9,676 nt of DNA, taken from positions 1-9,676 of the forward strand of contig PMBM01000125.1 in assembly GCA_003153855.1 (NCBI GenBank), written 5' to 3'. The notes under the pieces are model-generated. The model did not search any database and had not been told where the DNA came from. It saw nothing but the letters and a program-made list of their open reading frames with translations. Position numbers and translations under genes: made by a program. The stretch is from Propionibacteriaceae bacterium (GTDB taxonomy: Bacteria; Actinomycetota; Actinomycetes; Propionibacteriales; Propionibacteriaceae). Position 1 is the stretch's first letter, and each line of letters begins with the position of its first letter. This document shows, in pieces, positions 1 through 6,847 of the stretch.

Positions 1-3000
1 TCCTGGTACGCGGCCTTGAGGAACGCTTCGTACGCGAGCGCGGACGTGGCCGACTGGATCGTCCCGGTCGGTGCCGACTCTGCGCCCTTGGACGTGTAGC
101 CGCCCTTGGAGCCGGTGACGACCACAGTGAGCGTGTGCCCGACGTCGACCTGGATCGGCGCGTACGTCGCCGACGTTGCCCCGCCGATGTCTGCACCGTC
201 ACGACGCCACTGATAGGTGTACGTCACGTCGGCCGGCGACCACGTGCCGGGGACCGCCGTGAGCACGTTGGCGAGCGTCGGCGTGCCGCTAATCGTCGGC
301 GTACCGGCGACCACGTACGGCTTGTCGTTGACTGCGACCGTCGGCGTCGAGGTCAGCGTCTTGGTCACGTAGCCAAGCTTCGCGCCGGTCGCGGCCACCG
401 TGATCTGCTGACCGATCTGGCCCGCCGTAACGGTCAAGGTGGTGCCTGCGGCGCCGCCGATCGGCACGCCGCCCGCGTACCACTGGAGCGTCAGTGTGTC
501 GGGCGTCGGCTGCCACGTGCCGACAGTCGCCGCGAGCGTCTGCCCGACGGCGGCGAGGCCCGCGATCGTCGGAGTCGGCGCTGCGATGAACGGCTTGCCG
601 AGGAAGAAGTCCTCTCCCGTGACCGGCGTGGTGCCGACCGTCAGCTGGCGGCTGTCGGCGTACCGTTCGCCGAGGCACTCCAGCTCGGACTGGCTGCCGA
701 AGCAGATGCTCACCGAGATGGTGTACGTGTCGCCCGCCGGCACGTCGAGCCTGTACGTACCGTCAGCCGCCGTGGTCGTCGACCCGTTGGCCTTGGCCGA
801 GACGTAGGACACGACAACGTCCTTCACCGGCCCGTCCCGGTCGGTGATGGTGCCCGAGACCGGCACTGTCTGAGTCGTCACCGACGTGGGAGTCAGCGAC
901 GGCGAGATGTCCTGTACGGCCTGGTTGGCGACCACCGTGACCGGCGTCGCGTTGCCCTGCGTCGCGGCGCCGCGCCACCAGTAGGTGACCACGCCCGGAC
1001 CGCTGAACCGTACGTACAGCTGGCCCACCGGGACGCCCCAGAGGACGTAGCCGCCCCCGGTACCCGAGACCGTCTCGGTTGCCTTCACCGTTCCGGACGC
1101 GTCTACCGCATCGATCGTGATGGAGCTGCTCCCGAACAGGTCCTGGGGCAGCAGGCCGGAGATGCGCCCGCCCGCCTGGAGCGCGACCGTACCGACGTTC
1201 GTCACGTGGCCGGCCACTACGTGGACCGGGGAGAGCGTCGTGCTGGTGTAAGGCATCGCGTTCGCACTGTCCGGCGCGACCACGAGCGTGTAGTCGCCGG
1301 TGCTCAGGCCGATGAACGTGAACACACCGCCGGACGCGTACTCGTCGTTCGGCGTGCCGTGCGGATCGATGAGCCGTACGTTGGTGGCGGCGATGTGGCC
1401 GAACGCGTCGACCACGCGCCCCGTCACTGAACCCGCGACGAGCAGGGCCAGGTTGACGTTCGAGACGTCAGCACCTGAGACCACCATGGTGAGGGACGCC
1501 TCGCTGAGACCGAGCGAGCTGGCGTTGACGGTCACGAGGTACGTACCGGCTGCCACGCCCGACAACGAGAAGGTCCCGTCGACCGCGGGGCTGGTGGATT
1601 GGGTCTGCCCCGAGAGGGTGTCCTCGAGCACGACGTTGACCGAGGTGCGGTTGCCGTCCGTCAAGGTGACGCTGGACGGTACGGACACCTTCCCAGACAC
1701 GGTGTGGGTGACGGGTGCCACCGAGCAGGACGCACTGGCGTTGACGGTCGCCGTGCCGCCCGCCGTGACGTGGACGCGTGTGGCCGTGAGGTAGCCGTCG
1801 CCGCCGTACCAGACGATGGCGCCACAGACGCCGGCCTGTGTGCCGGGCACGAAGGCCACCGCATAGTCGCCCGCGGGCAGCGAGTCGAGCGTGTACGAGG
1901 AGGCGACCGCGTCCCCGGTGAAGACGTCACCGGTCGTGACGTTCCTCGCCACCACGGACACGTACGTGGCGTCTCCGCTGATCGCACCGGAGATCGTCCC
2001 GCCGACGGGCAGGACGATCGGCACGCTGGTCGTCGTGACAGTGACAGGCACCTGCACGTCGGACTGGCCGTAGCCCGGCGCAGTCGCATGCACGTGGTAG
2101 GTCTGGTTCGGGAACAGCATCAGCGTCACCGACCCGTCCGTCAGGGGGCCCGTCGTCATGTACCCGCCCGCGTCGTAGACGTCGACGGTGCCCGTCGGAG
2201 GCACCTGGCTGTTGCTGCCGGTGACGGTGAAGGTCACAGCTTGCTCGGTCGGGATCGTGATGTCCTTCGTCAGGTCTGCGGTCACGGGGAACGTGGCCGC
2301 CGTGGCCTGGTCCGCGGAGCCCGGCAACCAGATCGTCTGACCGCCCACGACGACGGCGATCGTGTACGAGCCGCTGGGAATGCCGCGGAACGAGTACGTC
2401 CCTGAGCCGTCGGTCACCGCCTGCTCCGGAAGGTCACCGGCGCCGCGCAGCAGTACGGTCAGCCCTACTCGGGCCCCCGATCCGTCGCTGACCATGCCGG
2501 ACACCGTGAAGCCCGAAGGTAGATGCAGCGTCTCGCCCACGACCGCGTTGCCGGCTTCGACCGCGATGGGGGTCGACGCCGCCTCGTTGCGTACATCCCC
2601 GAGCCAGACCACGCCCCACTGGTTGGTGGCCGCCGACAGGTGGTAGGACCCCGGCAGGAGGTAGCCGAACGTGAACTTGCCCTCCGCGTCCGCCTTGATG
2701 GTGCTCGTGGAGCCCGTGGAGATCGCGGTCACCGTTGCCCCGGCGGCGGGAGCTCCGCCCGGGATCAGGACGGTGCCCGAGATCGAGGCAGTCTTCGGCA
2801 GGTGGACGTTGACCCCCGTGACCGTCGATCCGCCTGCGGCCGTCACGTACGTGGCGAGCGCCAGCGACGCCGCGCCGCCGTAGAACGTCACCGTGTAGTC
2901 GGTGCTCACGGCGAGCGGATTGACCTGAACGGTGTAGAAGCCCTCACGCAGGCCCGCCGCCGAGTACGTACCGTCCGCGGCGGTCTTCGCGCTGGCCACA

Positions 3001-4577
3001 TACGCACCGGAGACGTTCACGACGTAGACGGTGGCGCCGCTGAGGGGGGTGTTCGTCGAACCGGCGGTCACCGTCCCGGAGAGCGTGACGGCGCGCGAGA
3101 GCCGCATGTCAGCCACCTGGTACGGATCCGTCGCGGGGTAGATGAACAGGGAGTCGTCGGCATAGCCCGCCAGCGTGAAGCTCAGCCGCGTCATGCTGCC
3201 GACCACTTTGTCGATGACCATGCTGTACGTGCCGTCGACGCCGGTGACGGAGGCGCCCGTGTTGGCGAAGACCGTCACGCCCGACAGCGGCACGCCGTCG
3301 AGATCCAGCACCTTCCCGGTGATCGTCACAGGTGTGGTGATGGTGGTCGTGAGCTTCGTCAGGCTCGCGTCGATACCCGCGTTGGTCTGGCCGCGATGCA
3401 CGGTCACCGGCGTCGCGTTGCCGCTCGACGTGACGTGGTCATAGAACTGCACCTCGTAGCCGCTGCTGACGAACTCGACGGTGAAGTCGCCCGGTGGGAG
3501 GTCGCTGATGGAGTACGTGCCATCCGTGGCGACGCTCACCGCGTACGTCCCGGCGGTGGAGCTCAGGGTCACCCAGGCCTGCACACTGCTCGCCGGAGCC
3601 GGCGTGATGGTGCCCGAGATCGTGCCGCCCAGCTTCAACGTGATGTCCTTGCCGGTGACGTACTGGGAGTCCGCGACCTGGAAGTACTGGGCTCCACCGG
3701 AGTACTCGACGTCGCCGTACCACGCCTTCACATAGCCGCTCTTGTAGGCGGAGACCGTGTACTGGCCGGCGCCCAGACCCTTGAAACCGTACCGGCCCAA
3801 CGAGTCGGTGACCGTCTGCGCGACGTTGCGCGACTGCAGCTCGATGAGCACGTACGCGTTGGCGATGGGCTGCCCGCCGCCGTCGCGGATGGTGCCAGAG
3901 ACCTTCGCGCCCTGTACGAGGGTGGCGGACAGAGGAATCACGGCGCCGGGGGCGATCGTCACGTACGTGGCATCGTCGCTCGTCGACTTCCCCTCGTACC
4001 ACTGCGTCATGAAGTCGGTGTCCGACGCGTCGAACTGCACCTTGTACACACCGGGCACGATGTCCGACTGAGACCACGCACCGCCGGCGTCAGTCGTCGC
4101 GATGTACGCAGCGTTGCCCGAGGGGTTCGTGGTGTCGAACAGCTTCACGTGGACGTTGCTGATCCCCGTGGTCGTGCCCTCCTGGACGATCTTGCCGGAC
4201 GCGGAGGCGTACTGGTCGAGCGTGAAGTTGATGCCCGTGACCGCGTCGCCGTTCGCGACCGTCAGCAGGGGCGAGTTCCGCGGCACGTAGTAGCCCGTCT
4301 TGCTCGCCGTCAGGACGATGTCTCCCGCCGGGACGTTCAGCGTGTATGCACCGGCGGCGTTGGTGGTCGCGGTCACCGGGGGCAAGCCGGCGGTGGTCAC
4401 CGTGACCCCGATGGCCGGGCTGTGGGTCACCGAGTCCAGAACAGTGCCACTGATCGTCGCGCCCGGGGCCCCGTACGCCTTGGGCGCAGAGCCGAACGTT
4501 TGCGACCCGACAAGCAGCATCAATGACAAGGCGATGCCGACGAGACGGAACAGCGAGGACCGAGATGCCGTGGACAC
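1..4577 (-). CDS. Giant secreted modular protein, carboxypeptidase-regulatory-like and Ig-like repeats, DUF4214 tail (C-terminus outside window)
   Basis: The frame is open without a stop from a GTG at 4577 to the window edge: 1525 codons read, end missing. Residues 1-37 look like a Sec signal peptide: Arg6 and Arg11, a hydrophobic core (LVGIALSLMLLVG), and a possible cleavage after AYGA. Residues about 42-1325 hold about 13 beta-sandwich modules of the carboxypeptidase-regulatory-like type. Each opens with an ISGT/VSGT/VTGR-like strand (residues about 42, 127, 226, 320, 420, 500, 600, 692, 862, 960, 1050, 1139, 1240) and has a DGTYS..GLPAGDY-like turn. Residues 1333-1508 are two Ig-like modules with GTW.P...TYQW signatures. 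At 1515 a DUF4214 domain begins (ALAYEAFLKAAYQ) and is cut by the edge. Only four Cys occur: 918, 951, 1292, 1301. No catalytic domain is visible. Such modules usually build stalks or adhesins; an adhesive or structural surface role is inference. It lies 140 bases downstream of the subtilase-like gene and is paralogous to the gene at 6848-9676. The start is chosen because it precedes the signal peptide and follows a GGGGG stretch. Confidence 0.9.
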   Translation of the reverse strand, partial: MSTASRSSLFRLVGIALSLMLLVGSQTFGSAPKAYGAPGATISGTVLDSVTHSPAIGVTVTTAGLPPVTATTNAAGAYTLNVPAGDIVLTASKTGYYVPRNSPLLTVANGDAVTGINFTLDQYASASGKIVQEGTTTGISNVHVKLFDTTNPSGNAAYIATTDAGGAWSQSDIVPGVYKVQFDASDTDFMTQWYEGKSTSDDATYVTIAPGAVIPLSATLVQGAKVSGTIRDGGGQPIANAYVLIELQSRNVAQTVTDSLGRYGFKGLGAGQYTVSAYKSGYVKAWYGDVEYSGGAQYFQVADSQYVTGKDITLKLGGTISGTITPAPASSVQAWVTLSSTAGTYAVSVATDGTYSISDLPPGDFTVEFVSSGYEVQFYDHVTSSGNATPVTVHRGQTNAGIDASLTKLTTTITTPVTITGKVLDLDGVPLSGVTVFANTGASVTGVDGTYSMVIDKVVGSMTRLSFTLAGYADDSLFIYPATDPYQVADMRLSRAVTLSGTVTAGSTNTPLSGATVYVVNVSGAYVASAKTAADGTYSAAGLREGFYTVQVNPLAVSTDYTVTFYGGAASLALATYVTAAGGSTVTGVNVHLPKTASISGTVLIPGGAPAAGATVTAISTGSTSTIKADAEGKFTFGYLLPGSYHLSAATNQWGVVWLGDVRNEAASTPIAVEAGNAVVGETLHLPSGFTVSGMVSDGSGARVGLTVLLRGAGDLPEQAVTDGSGTYSFRGIPSGSYTIAVVVGGQTIWLPGSADQATAATFPVTADLTKDITIPTEQAVTFTVTGSNSQVPPTGTVDVYDAGGYMTTGPLTDGSVTLMLFPNQTYHVHATAPGYGQSDVQVPVTVTTTSVPIVLPVGGTISGAISGDATYVSVVARNVTTGDVFTGDAVASSYTLDSLPAGDYAVAFVPGTQAGVCGAIVWYGGDGYLTATRVHVTAGGTATVNASASCSVAPVTHTVSGKVSVPSSVTLTDGNRTSVNVVLEDTLSGQTQSTSPAVDGTFSLSGVAAGTYLVTVNASSLGLSEASLTMVVSGADVSNVNLALLVAGSVTGRVVDAFGHIAATNVRLIDPHGTPNDEYASGGVFTFIGLSTGDYTLVVAPDSANAMPYTSTTLSPVHVVAGHVTNVGTVALQAGGRISGLLPQDLFGSSSITIDAVDASGTVKATETVSGTGGGYVLWGVPVGQLYVRFSGPGVVTYWWRGAATQGNATPVTVVANQAVQDISPSLTPTSVTTQTVPVSGTITDRDGPVKDVVVSYVSAKANGSTTTAADGTYRLDVPAGDTYTISVSICFGSQSELECLGERYADSRQLTVGTTPVTGEDFFLGKPFIAAPTPTIAGLAAVGQTLAATVGTWQPTPDTLTLQWYAGGVPIGGAAGTTLTVTAGQIGQQITVAATGAKLGYVTKTLTSTPTVAVNDKPYVVAGTPTISGTPTLANVLTAVPGTWSPADVTYTYQWRRDGADIGGATSATYAPIQVDVGHTLTVVVTGSKGGYTSKGAESAPTGTIQSATSALAYEAFLKAAYQ
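54..581 (-). repeat. Two tandem Ig-like modules (downstream giant protein)
   Basis: Residues 1333-1417 and 1420-1508 each open with PT.TI.G, follow with a GTW.P motif and a TLQWYAGG or TYQWRRDGADI strand, and end with a TGAKLGY or TGSKGGY strand. This is the Ig-like repeat common in secreted actinobacterial proteins. The pair is matched one-to-one by the pair in the gene at 6848-9676, including an identical QWRRDGADI string in the second module. They probably act as a rigid spacer before DUF4214; that role is inferred. Confidence 0.7.
603..4454 (-). repeat. Array of about 13 carboxypeptidase-regulatory-like modules
   Basis: This stretch codes for residues about 42-1325 of the giant protein. 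The module unit is about 80-100 residues. Several modules end with an aromatic motif followed by a Thr-Pro strand: FYDHVTSSGNATPVTV (residue 378), VWLGDVRNEAASTPIAV (657), YWWRGAATQGNATPVTV (1199), with looser copies at 192, 286, 564 and 922. The copies are divergent, so this is an old array and not a recent tandem expansion. Residues about 780-860 fit the pattern poorly and may be a different or degenerate module. Confidence 0.75.
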
Positions 4578-4584
4578 GACTGAA

Positions 4585-4589
4585 CCCCC
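4585..4589 (-). promoter_or_regulatory. Weak G-rich ribosome binding site for the GTG start at 4577
   Basis: The minus strand reads GGGGG, then seven bases, then GTG. This is a poor match to GGAGG, but it lies at the right distance and no better site or start is seen upstream in frame. Together with the GTG codon it suggests modest translation initiation. Confidence 0.4.
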
Positions 4590-4694
4590 AAAGGACAGAC
4601 GACTCCGGCGATGGGAATCTGCCGGAACGCTAGCAGGGCTGGGATCTTGCCAGATAAGCCGGGCTCCCGACTCTGCACTTCCGGGTGAGGGTCA

Positions 4695-4713
4695 GCCGAT
4701 GTCGTGGGTCGGC
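4695..4713 (-). terminator. Weak hairpin just after the stop of the subtilase-like gene
   Basis: Five bases after the stop codon, the minus strand reads GCCGA, nine bases, TCGGC: a 5-bp stem with a large loop and no T-run. It could be a weak or partial terminator, or chance in GC-rich DNA. If it does not terminate, the subtilase-like gene and the giant gene downstream could share a transcript. No convincing promoter was seen in 4578-4717. Confidence 0.25.
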
Positions 4714-4717
4714 GGGG

Positions 4718-6532
4718 TCAGAAGCGGGCCTGTGCCCTCTCCCAGTACTCCTGGCTGTTGGCGAGGTTGATCGCCAACGTGATGTCACCGGTCGTCAGGA
4801 CACTCTGTGCCCAGTACGGCCAGCCGGTGGCGTCCGGAGCGCGGTGGAGAAGTGCCTGGTAGAGGGCCTGCACCCGCAGCATCCGAGACTCTTGCGACTG
4901 GAAGAACTGGTAGGCGACCCAGCTCTTGCCGTACTTCGGGTTGTTCGTGTAGTTGACCCAGGAGGCCAGTCCAGCCGCGTCCGGAGCCCGGCCGAGCAGC
5001 TTCTGGTACAGGGCCGTGACCCACGATGTCGGCGTGCCGCCCGCGTGGTAGAGGTAGTACTCGTCCGACGCGTAGAACAGGCTCGCGACCTGCGCTACCG
5101 AGTAGGTGCCGGAGCGCAGTAACCCGATCCAGTAGGTGAGTCCGGCGGCGTCGGGAGCCCGGCCCAGCGTGTCCGCATAGTCCTTCGTCACGATCACCTT
5201 CAGCCACTCGTCCGAGTTCGCCAAGGCCGTCAAGAAGTTGGAGACCGTGCCGACATGCGTCGCAAGGGCATTCACCTGGAACGACAGCTCGGACGCCGAC
5301 GGCGCGCGTCCGAGGAAGTCCGTGTACGCGGCCGTCACGAACGGCTCGTACACCGGGCCGAGGCTCACCAGCTTGTTCGGCGTCCCGGCGTGGGCGTTCG
5401 TGATCTTGCCTGCCGTGGCGATCCCGGAGATCTCGGCCCACACCTGCGCGGGCGTCCAGGACGGGTTGGCGTGAAGGATCTGGGCAGCGACCCCGGTCAC
5501 CAGTGCCGCGGAGTAGGCGGTGCCCGACCCGGTGGCGGTGCTCGTTGGGGTGAGGATGTCGGCGATGCTCACGTCCTGGCCGGGCGCATACAGGTCGATG
5601 CACGATCCCCACGACGTCCCGTTCGCCTGGGCGTTGCCTGAGGCGGACGCGGCGACCGTGATCGCCGCGGGAACGTCGCCTGGACTGCTGACGCAGGCGT
5701 CCTCGTCCTGGAAGTCGGCGGCGACGACCACGGTGATGCCCGCACTGATGACGGCCTGCACGGCCGTGTCGAGCGCCGGGAAGAGCGCTCCCTGGACGCC
5801 GAGACCGATGTCGACGATCGCTGGGGCGCCAGCTGTGTGGTTGGCGACGATGTAGTCGAGCGCTGTCAAGAGGTCAGATGTGAAGCCGCCCCCCGTGCAG
5901 CCGAGCACACGCAAAGGAACGATCGTGACTCCCTTTGCCGCGCCGAAGGTCTTACCGGCGACCAGGCTCGCCACTGCGGTGCCCTGACCGTCGCAGTCGG
6001 ACGTGTCCGTGTTGCCGTCGACGAAGTTGTAGCCGGCGGCCACCGTGACGCCCGCGAGCTGGGTGCTGGCGCGGTAGATGCCGGTGTCGACCTCGTACAC
6101 GGTGACGCCGTTTCCATCGTTGAGCGGCGTGTAGTTCCCGTCCTGGTTCCCGCTCTGGCTGTCGAGGATGTCGAGGTCCCAGGGGGCTCCCGTCTGGATG
6201 GCCGACGCCGTGACGGTCCCCGTCGTGGGCTTGGCGACCTTCGTCACCGACGAGGCCACCTGCGTGTCGAGGCGGACCGACTTCACCACGGCGTTCGCCG
6301 CGAGCGTCTGCGCCTGCGCCGCCGTGAGGGTGGCGATGCCGCCCTGGACCACCTTGTCGAGCACCTTCGCGTCGGGACCGAGCAGCATGGGAATCGTCGC
6401 GTCGGCGGACACGCCGTCCTTGAGCTCGACGATGTAGGTCGCCGTAGGGTCGGCAGCATGTGCCGTCGGCACGAACCCGACGAGTAAAGCCGCGCTGGCG
6501 AGCAACGCCAGGAACATCCGAGGTGCATGCAT
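4718..6532 (-). CDS. Secreted subtilase-fold (S8, proteinase K/aqualysin-like) probable pseudoprotease with DUF4214 tail
   Basis: 604 residues, numbered from the ATG at 6532. Residues 1-26 are a signal peptide (MHAPRMFLALLAS..., cleavage after TAHA). Residues about 31-92 resemble the I9 propeptide (TYIVELKDG). Residues about 118-390 align with proteinase K/aqualysin-type subtilases: VYEVDTGI, AKGVTIVPLRVL, SWGSCIDLYAPG, TPAQVW. The Asp is kept (D149), but the HGTH motif reads QGTA (Q183, A186), the AAGN oxyanion motif reads AADF (F274), and GTSMA.PH reads GTAYSAAL (A339 in place of Ser). Proteolysis is therefore not expected. The four Cys (180, 212, 280, 311) match the spacing of the two aqualysin disulfides. 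Residues about 395-604 are DUF4214 with four LGRAPDAAGL.YW-like repeats. There is no LPXTG or membrane anchor. A longer reading from ATG 6547 is open but lacks a ribosome binding site. One TTA codon (Leu16) lies in the signal peptide. Binding, scaffolding or decoy roles are possible; the function is unknown. Confidence 0.93.
   Translation of the reverse strand: MHAPRMFLALLASAALLVGFVPTAHAADPTATYIVELKDGVSADATIPMLLGPDAKVLDKVVQGGIATLTAAQAQTLAANAVVKSVRLDTQVASSVTKVAKPTTGTVTASAIQTGAPWDLDILDSQSGNQDGNYTPLNDGNGVTVYEVDTGIYRASTQLAGVTVAAGYNFVDGNTDTSDCDGQGTAVASLVAGKTFGAAKGVTIVPLRVLGCTGGGFTSDLLTALDYIVANHTAGAPAIVDIGLGVQGALFPALDTAVQAVISAGITVVVAADFQDEDACVSSPGDVPAAITVAASASGNAQANGTSWGSCIDLYAPGQDVSIADILTPTSTATGSGTAYSAALVTGVAAQILHANPSWTPAQVWAEISGIATAGKITNAHAGTPNKLVSLGPVYEPFVTAAYTDFLGRAPSASELSFQVNALATHVGTVSNFLTALANSDEWLKVIVTKDYADTLGRAPDAAGLTYWIGLLRSGTYSVAQVASLFYASDEYYLYHAGGTPTSWVTALYQKLLGRAPDAAGLASWVNYTNNPKYGKSWVAYQFFQSQESRMLRVQALYQALLHRAPDATGWPYWAQSVLTTGDITLAINLANSQEYWERAQARF
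4721..5350 (-). repeat. DUF4214 domain, four internal repeats (subtilase-like protein)
   Basis: Residues about 395-604. Four copies of a helical unit with core YxxxLGRxPDxxGxxYW: AAYTDFLGRAPSASELSF, KDYADTLGRAPDAAGLTYW, ALYQKLLGRAPDAAGLASW and ALYQALLHRAPDATGWPYW. Copies 1 and 4 are the most divergent. The protein ends NLANSQEYWERAQARF. DUF4214 is a recognised repeat domain of secreted bacterial proteins without a settled function. Confidence 0.85.
5041..5097 (-). repeat. Near-identical DNA block shared with 7171-7227
   Basis: By eye, 51 of 57 bases match the block at 7171-7227. It encodes SLFYASDEYYLYHAGG in both proteins. Some of the matching bases are silent positions, so the copies may be recent or kept similar by recombination. 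Confidence 0.75.
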
Positions 6533-6539
6533 CGGGGGA

Positions 6540-6545
6540 CTCCTC
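6540..6545 (-). promoter_or_regulatory. Ribosome binding site that fixes the subtilase-like gene start at 6532
   Basis: The minus strand reads GAGGAG, then TCCCCCG (seven bases), then ATG at 6532. The upstream in-frame ATG at 6547 has no purine-rich site before it, and its own first codons form this site. The shorter start also gives a standard signal peptide (MHAPRM then a hydrophobic core). Confidence 0.75.
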
Positions 6546-6551
6546 ATCGGT

Positions 6552-6571
6552 TCACAGGGCGAACCCTGCGA
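6552..6571 (-). promoter_or_regulatory. Hairpin with TTCG loop in the leader of the subtilase-like gene
   Basis: The minus strand reads TCGCAGGG, TTCG, CCCTGTGA: an 8-bp stem with one G-T wobble and a TTCG tetraloop. It lies six bases upstream of the ribosome binding site. The 3' arm can also pair differently (GGTTC with GAACC). It could stabilise the leader or influence ribosome access. No known riboswitch is recognised. Confidence 0.45.
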
Positions 6572-6660
6572 GACCGCTCGACGGTACGGTCAGGCGGCCG
6601 ACCCGACGCTCCCCCCTGGGACGCCTGGTCGAACGTGGCCCATGCCACACGATCAACGGC

Positions 6661-6735
6661 GAGCATGTGACGAATGCAACAGTATTCTCATCTTTACTTC
6701 AGGTCTGAGGCGGGGCCGATTCAAGTATCAACTGG
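6661..6735 (-). promoter_or_regulatory. AT-richer patch, candidate promoter region for the subtilase-like gene
   Basis: This is the least GC-rich stretch of the window. The minus strand contains TTGATA, TTGAAT, TAAAGAT and GAATACTG. No -35/-10 pair at 16-18 bases spacing is convincing. The position, 130-200 bases before the start at 6532 and after a probable terminator, makes it the likeliest promoter site. Confidence 0.3.
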
Positions 6736-6757
6736 CCCCACCTCGTTTGTCCGCGAT

Positions 6758-6772
6758 GATCACACCGTGATC
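6758..6772. repeat. Perfect inverted repeat GATCAC-ACC-GTGATC
   Basis: Six-base arms are separated by three bases. It lies between the probable terminator and the AT-richer patch, upstream of the candidate promoter. It could be an operator or a small hairpin. No regulator is known from this window, and one 6-bp inverted repeat in 300 bases is not rare. Confidence 0.4.
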
Positions 6773-6797
6773 GGTACCGCCCGATTGCCGCTATGCG

Positions 6798-6847
6798 TCC
6801 GTCCCCGCTCTTGCCGGCGTGGGCCGACAAGAGCTGGCACGGACGGA
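6798..6847 (-). terminator. Strong two-part hairpin directly after the stop at 6848
   Basis: The core is a 12-bp stem (forward arms 6807-6818 and 6823-6834, one T-G wobble in the transcript) with a 4-base loop. Around it, TCCGTCC (first bases after TGA) pairs fully with GGACGGA (6798-6804) across an internal loop. There is no T-run; actinobacterial terminators often lack one. Its place immediately after the stop codon fits transcription termination. Confidence 0.75.

Larger units (their letters stand above)
6533..6847. other. 315-base intergenic region upstream of the subtilase-like gene
   Basis: No gene is seen here on either strand. Right to left it holds a large hairpin after the stop of the upstream gene, an inverted repeat (6758-6772), an AT-richer stretch, a short GTGGC/GCCAC hairpin near 6636-6649, and the leader hairpin and ribosome binding site of the subtilase-like gene. 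Short plus-strand frames crossing it lack any plausible start context. Confidence 0.7.

Noticed and set aside
135..1430. Plus-strand open frame of 431 codons
   Set aside because: It is the same codon-aligned antisense shadow of the giant gene, with an Arg-rich low-complexity product.
603..4454. Active carboxypeptidase
   Set aside because: Only the regulatory-like beta-sandwich modules are present. No zinc-binding peptidase domain was found.
2523..4526. Plus-strand open frame of 667 codons opposite the giant gene
   Set aside because: It shares codon boundaries with the minus-strand gene and is open only because that gene's codons end in G or C. The product is Arg/Asp/His-rich without domains or a ribosome binding site.
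5516..5524. Ser341 of the pseudoprotease as a replacement nucleophile
   Set aside because: It lies two residues after the catalytic position, and no His remains to pair with it, so activity by this residue is unlikely.
4785..5612. Minus-strand frame of 275 codons inside the subtilase-like gene
   Set aside because: It is an off-frame shadow. The main frame carries the recognisable S8 and DUF4214 motifs across this stretch.
6533..6547. ATG at 6547 as the start of the subtilase-like gene
   Set aside because: It is in frame, but no ribosome binding site precedes it. GAGGAG at 6540-6545 is placed for the ATG at 6532, which also gives a normal signal peptide.
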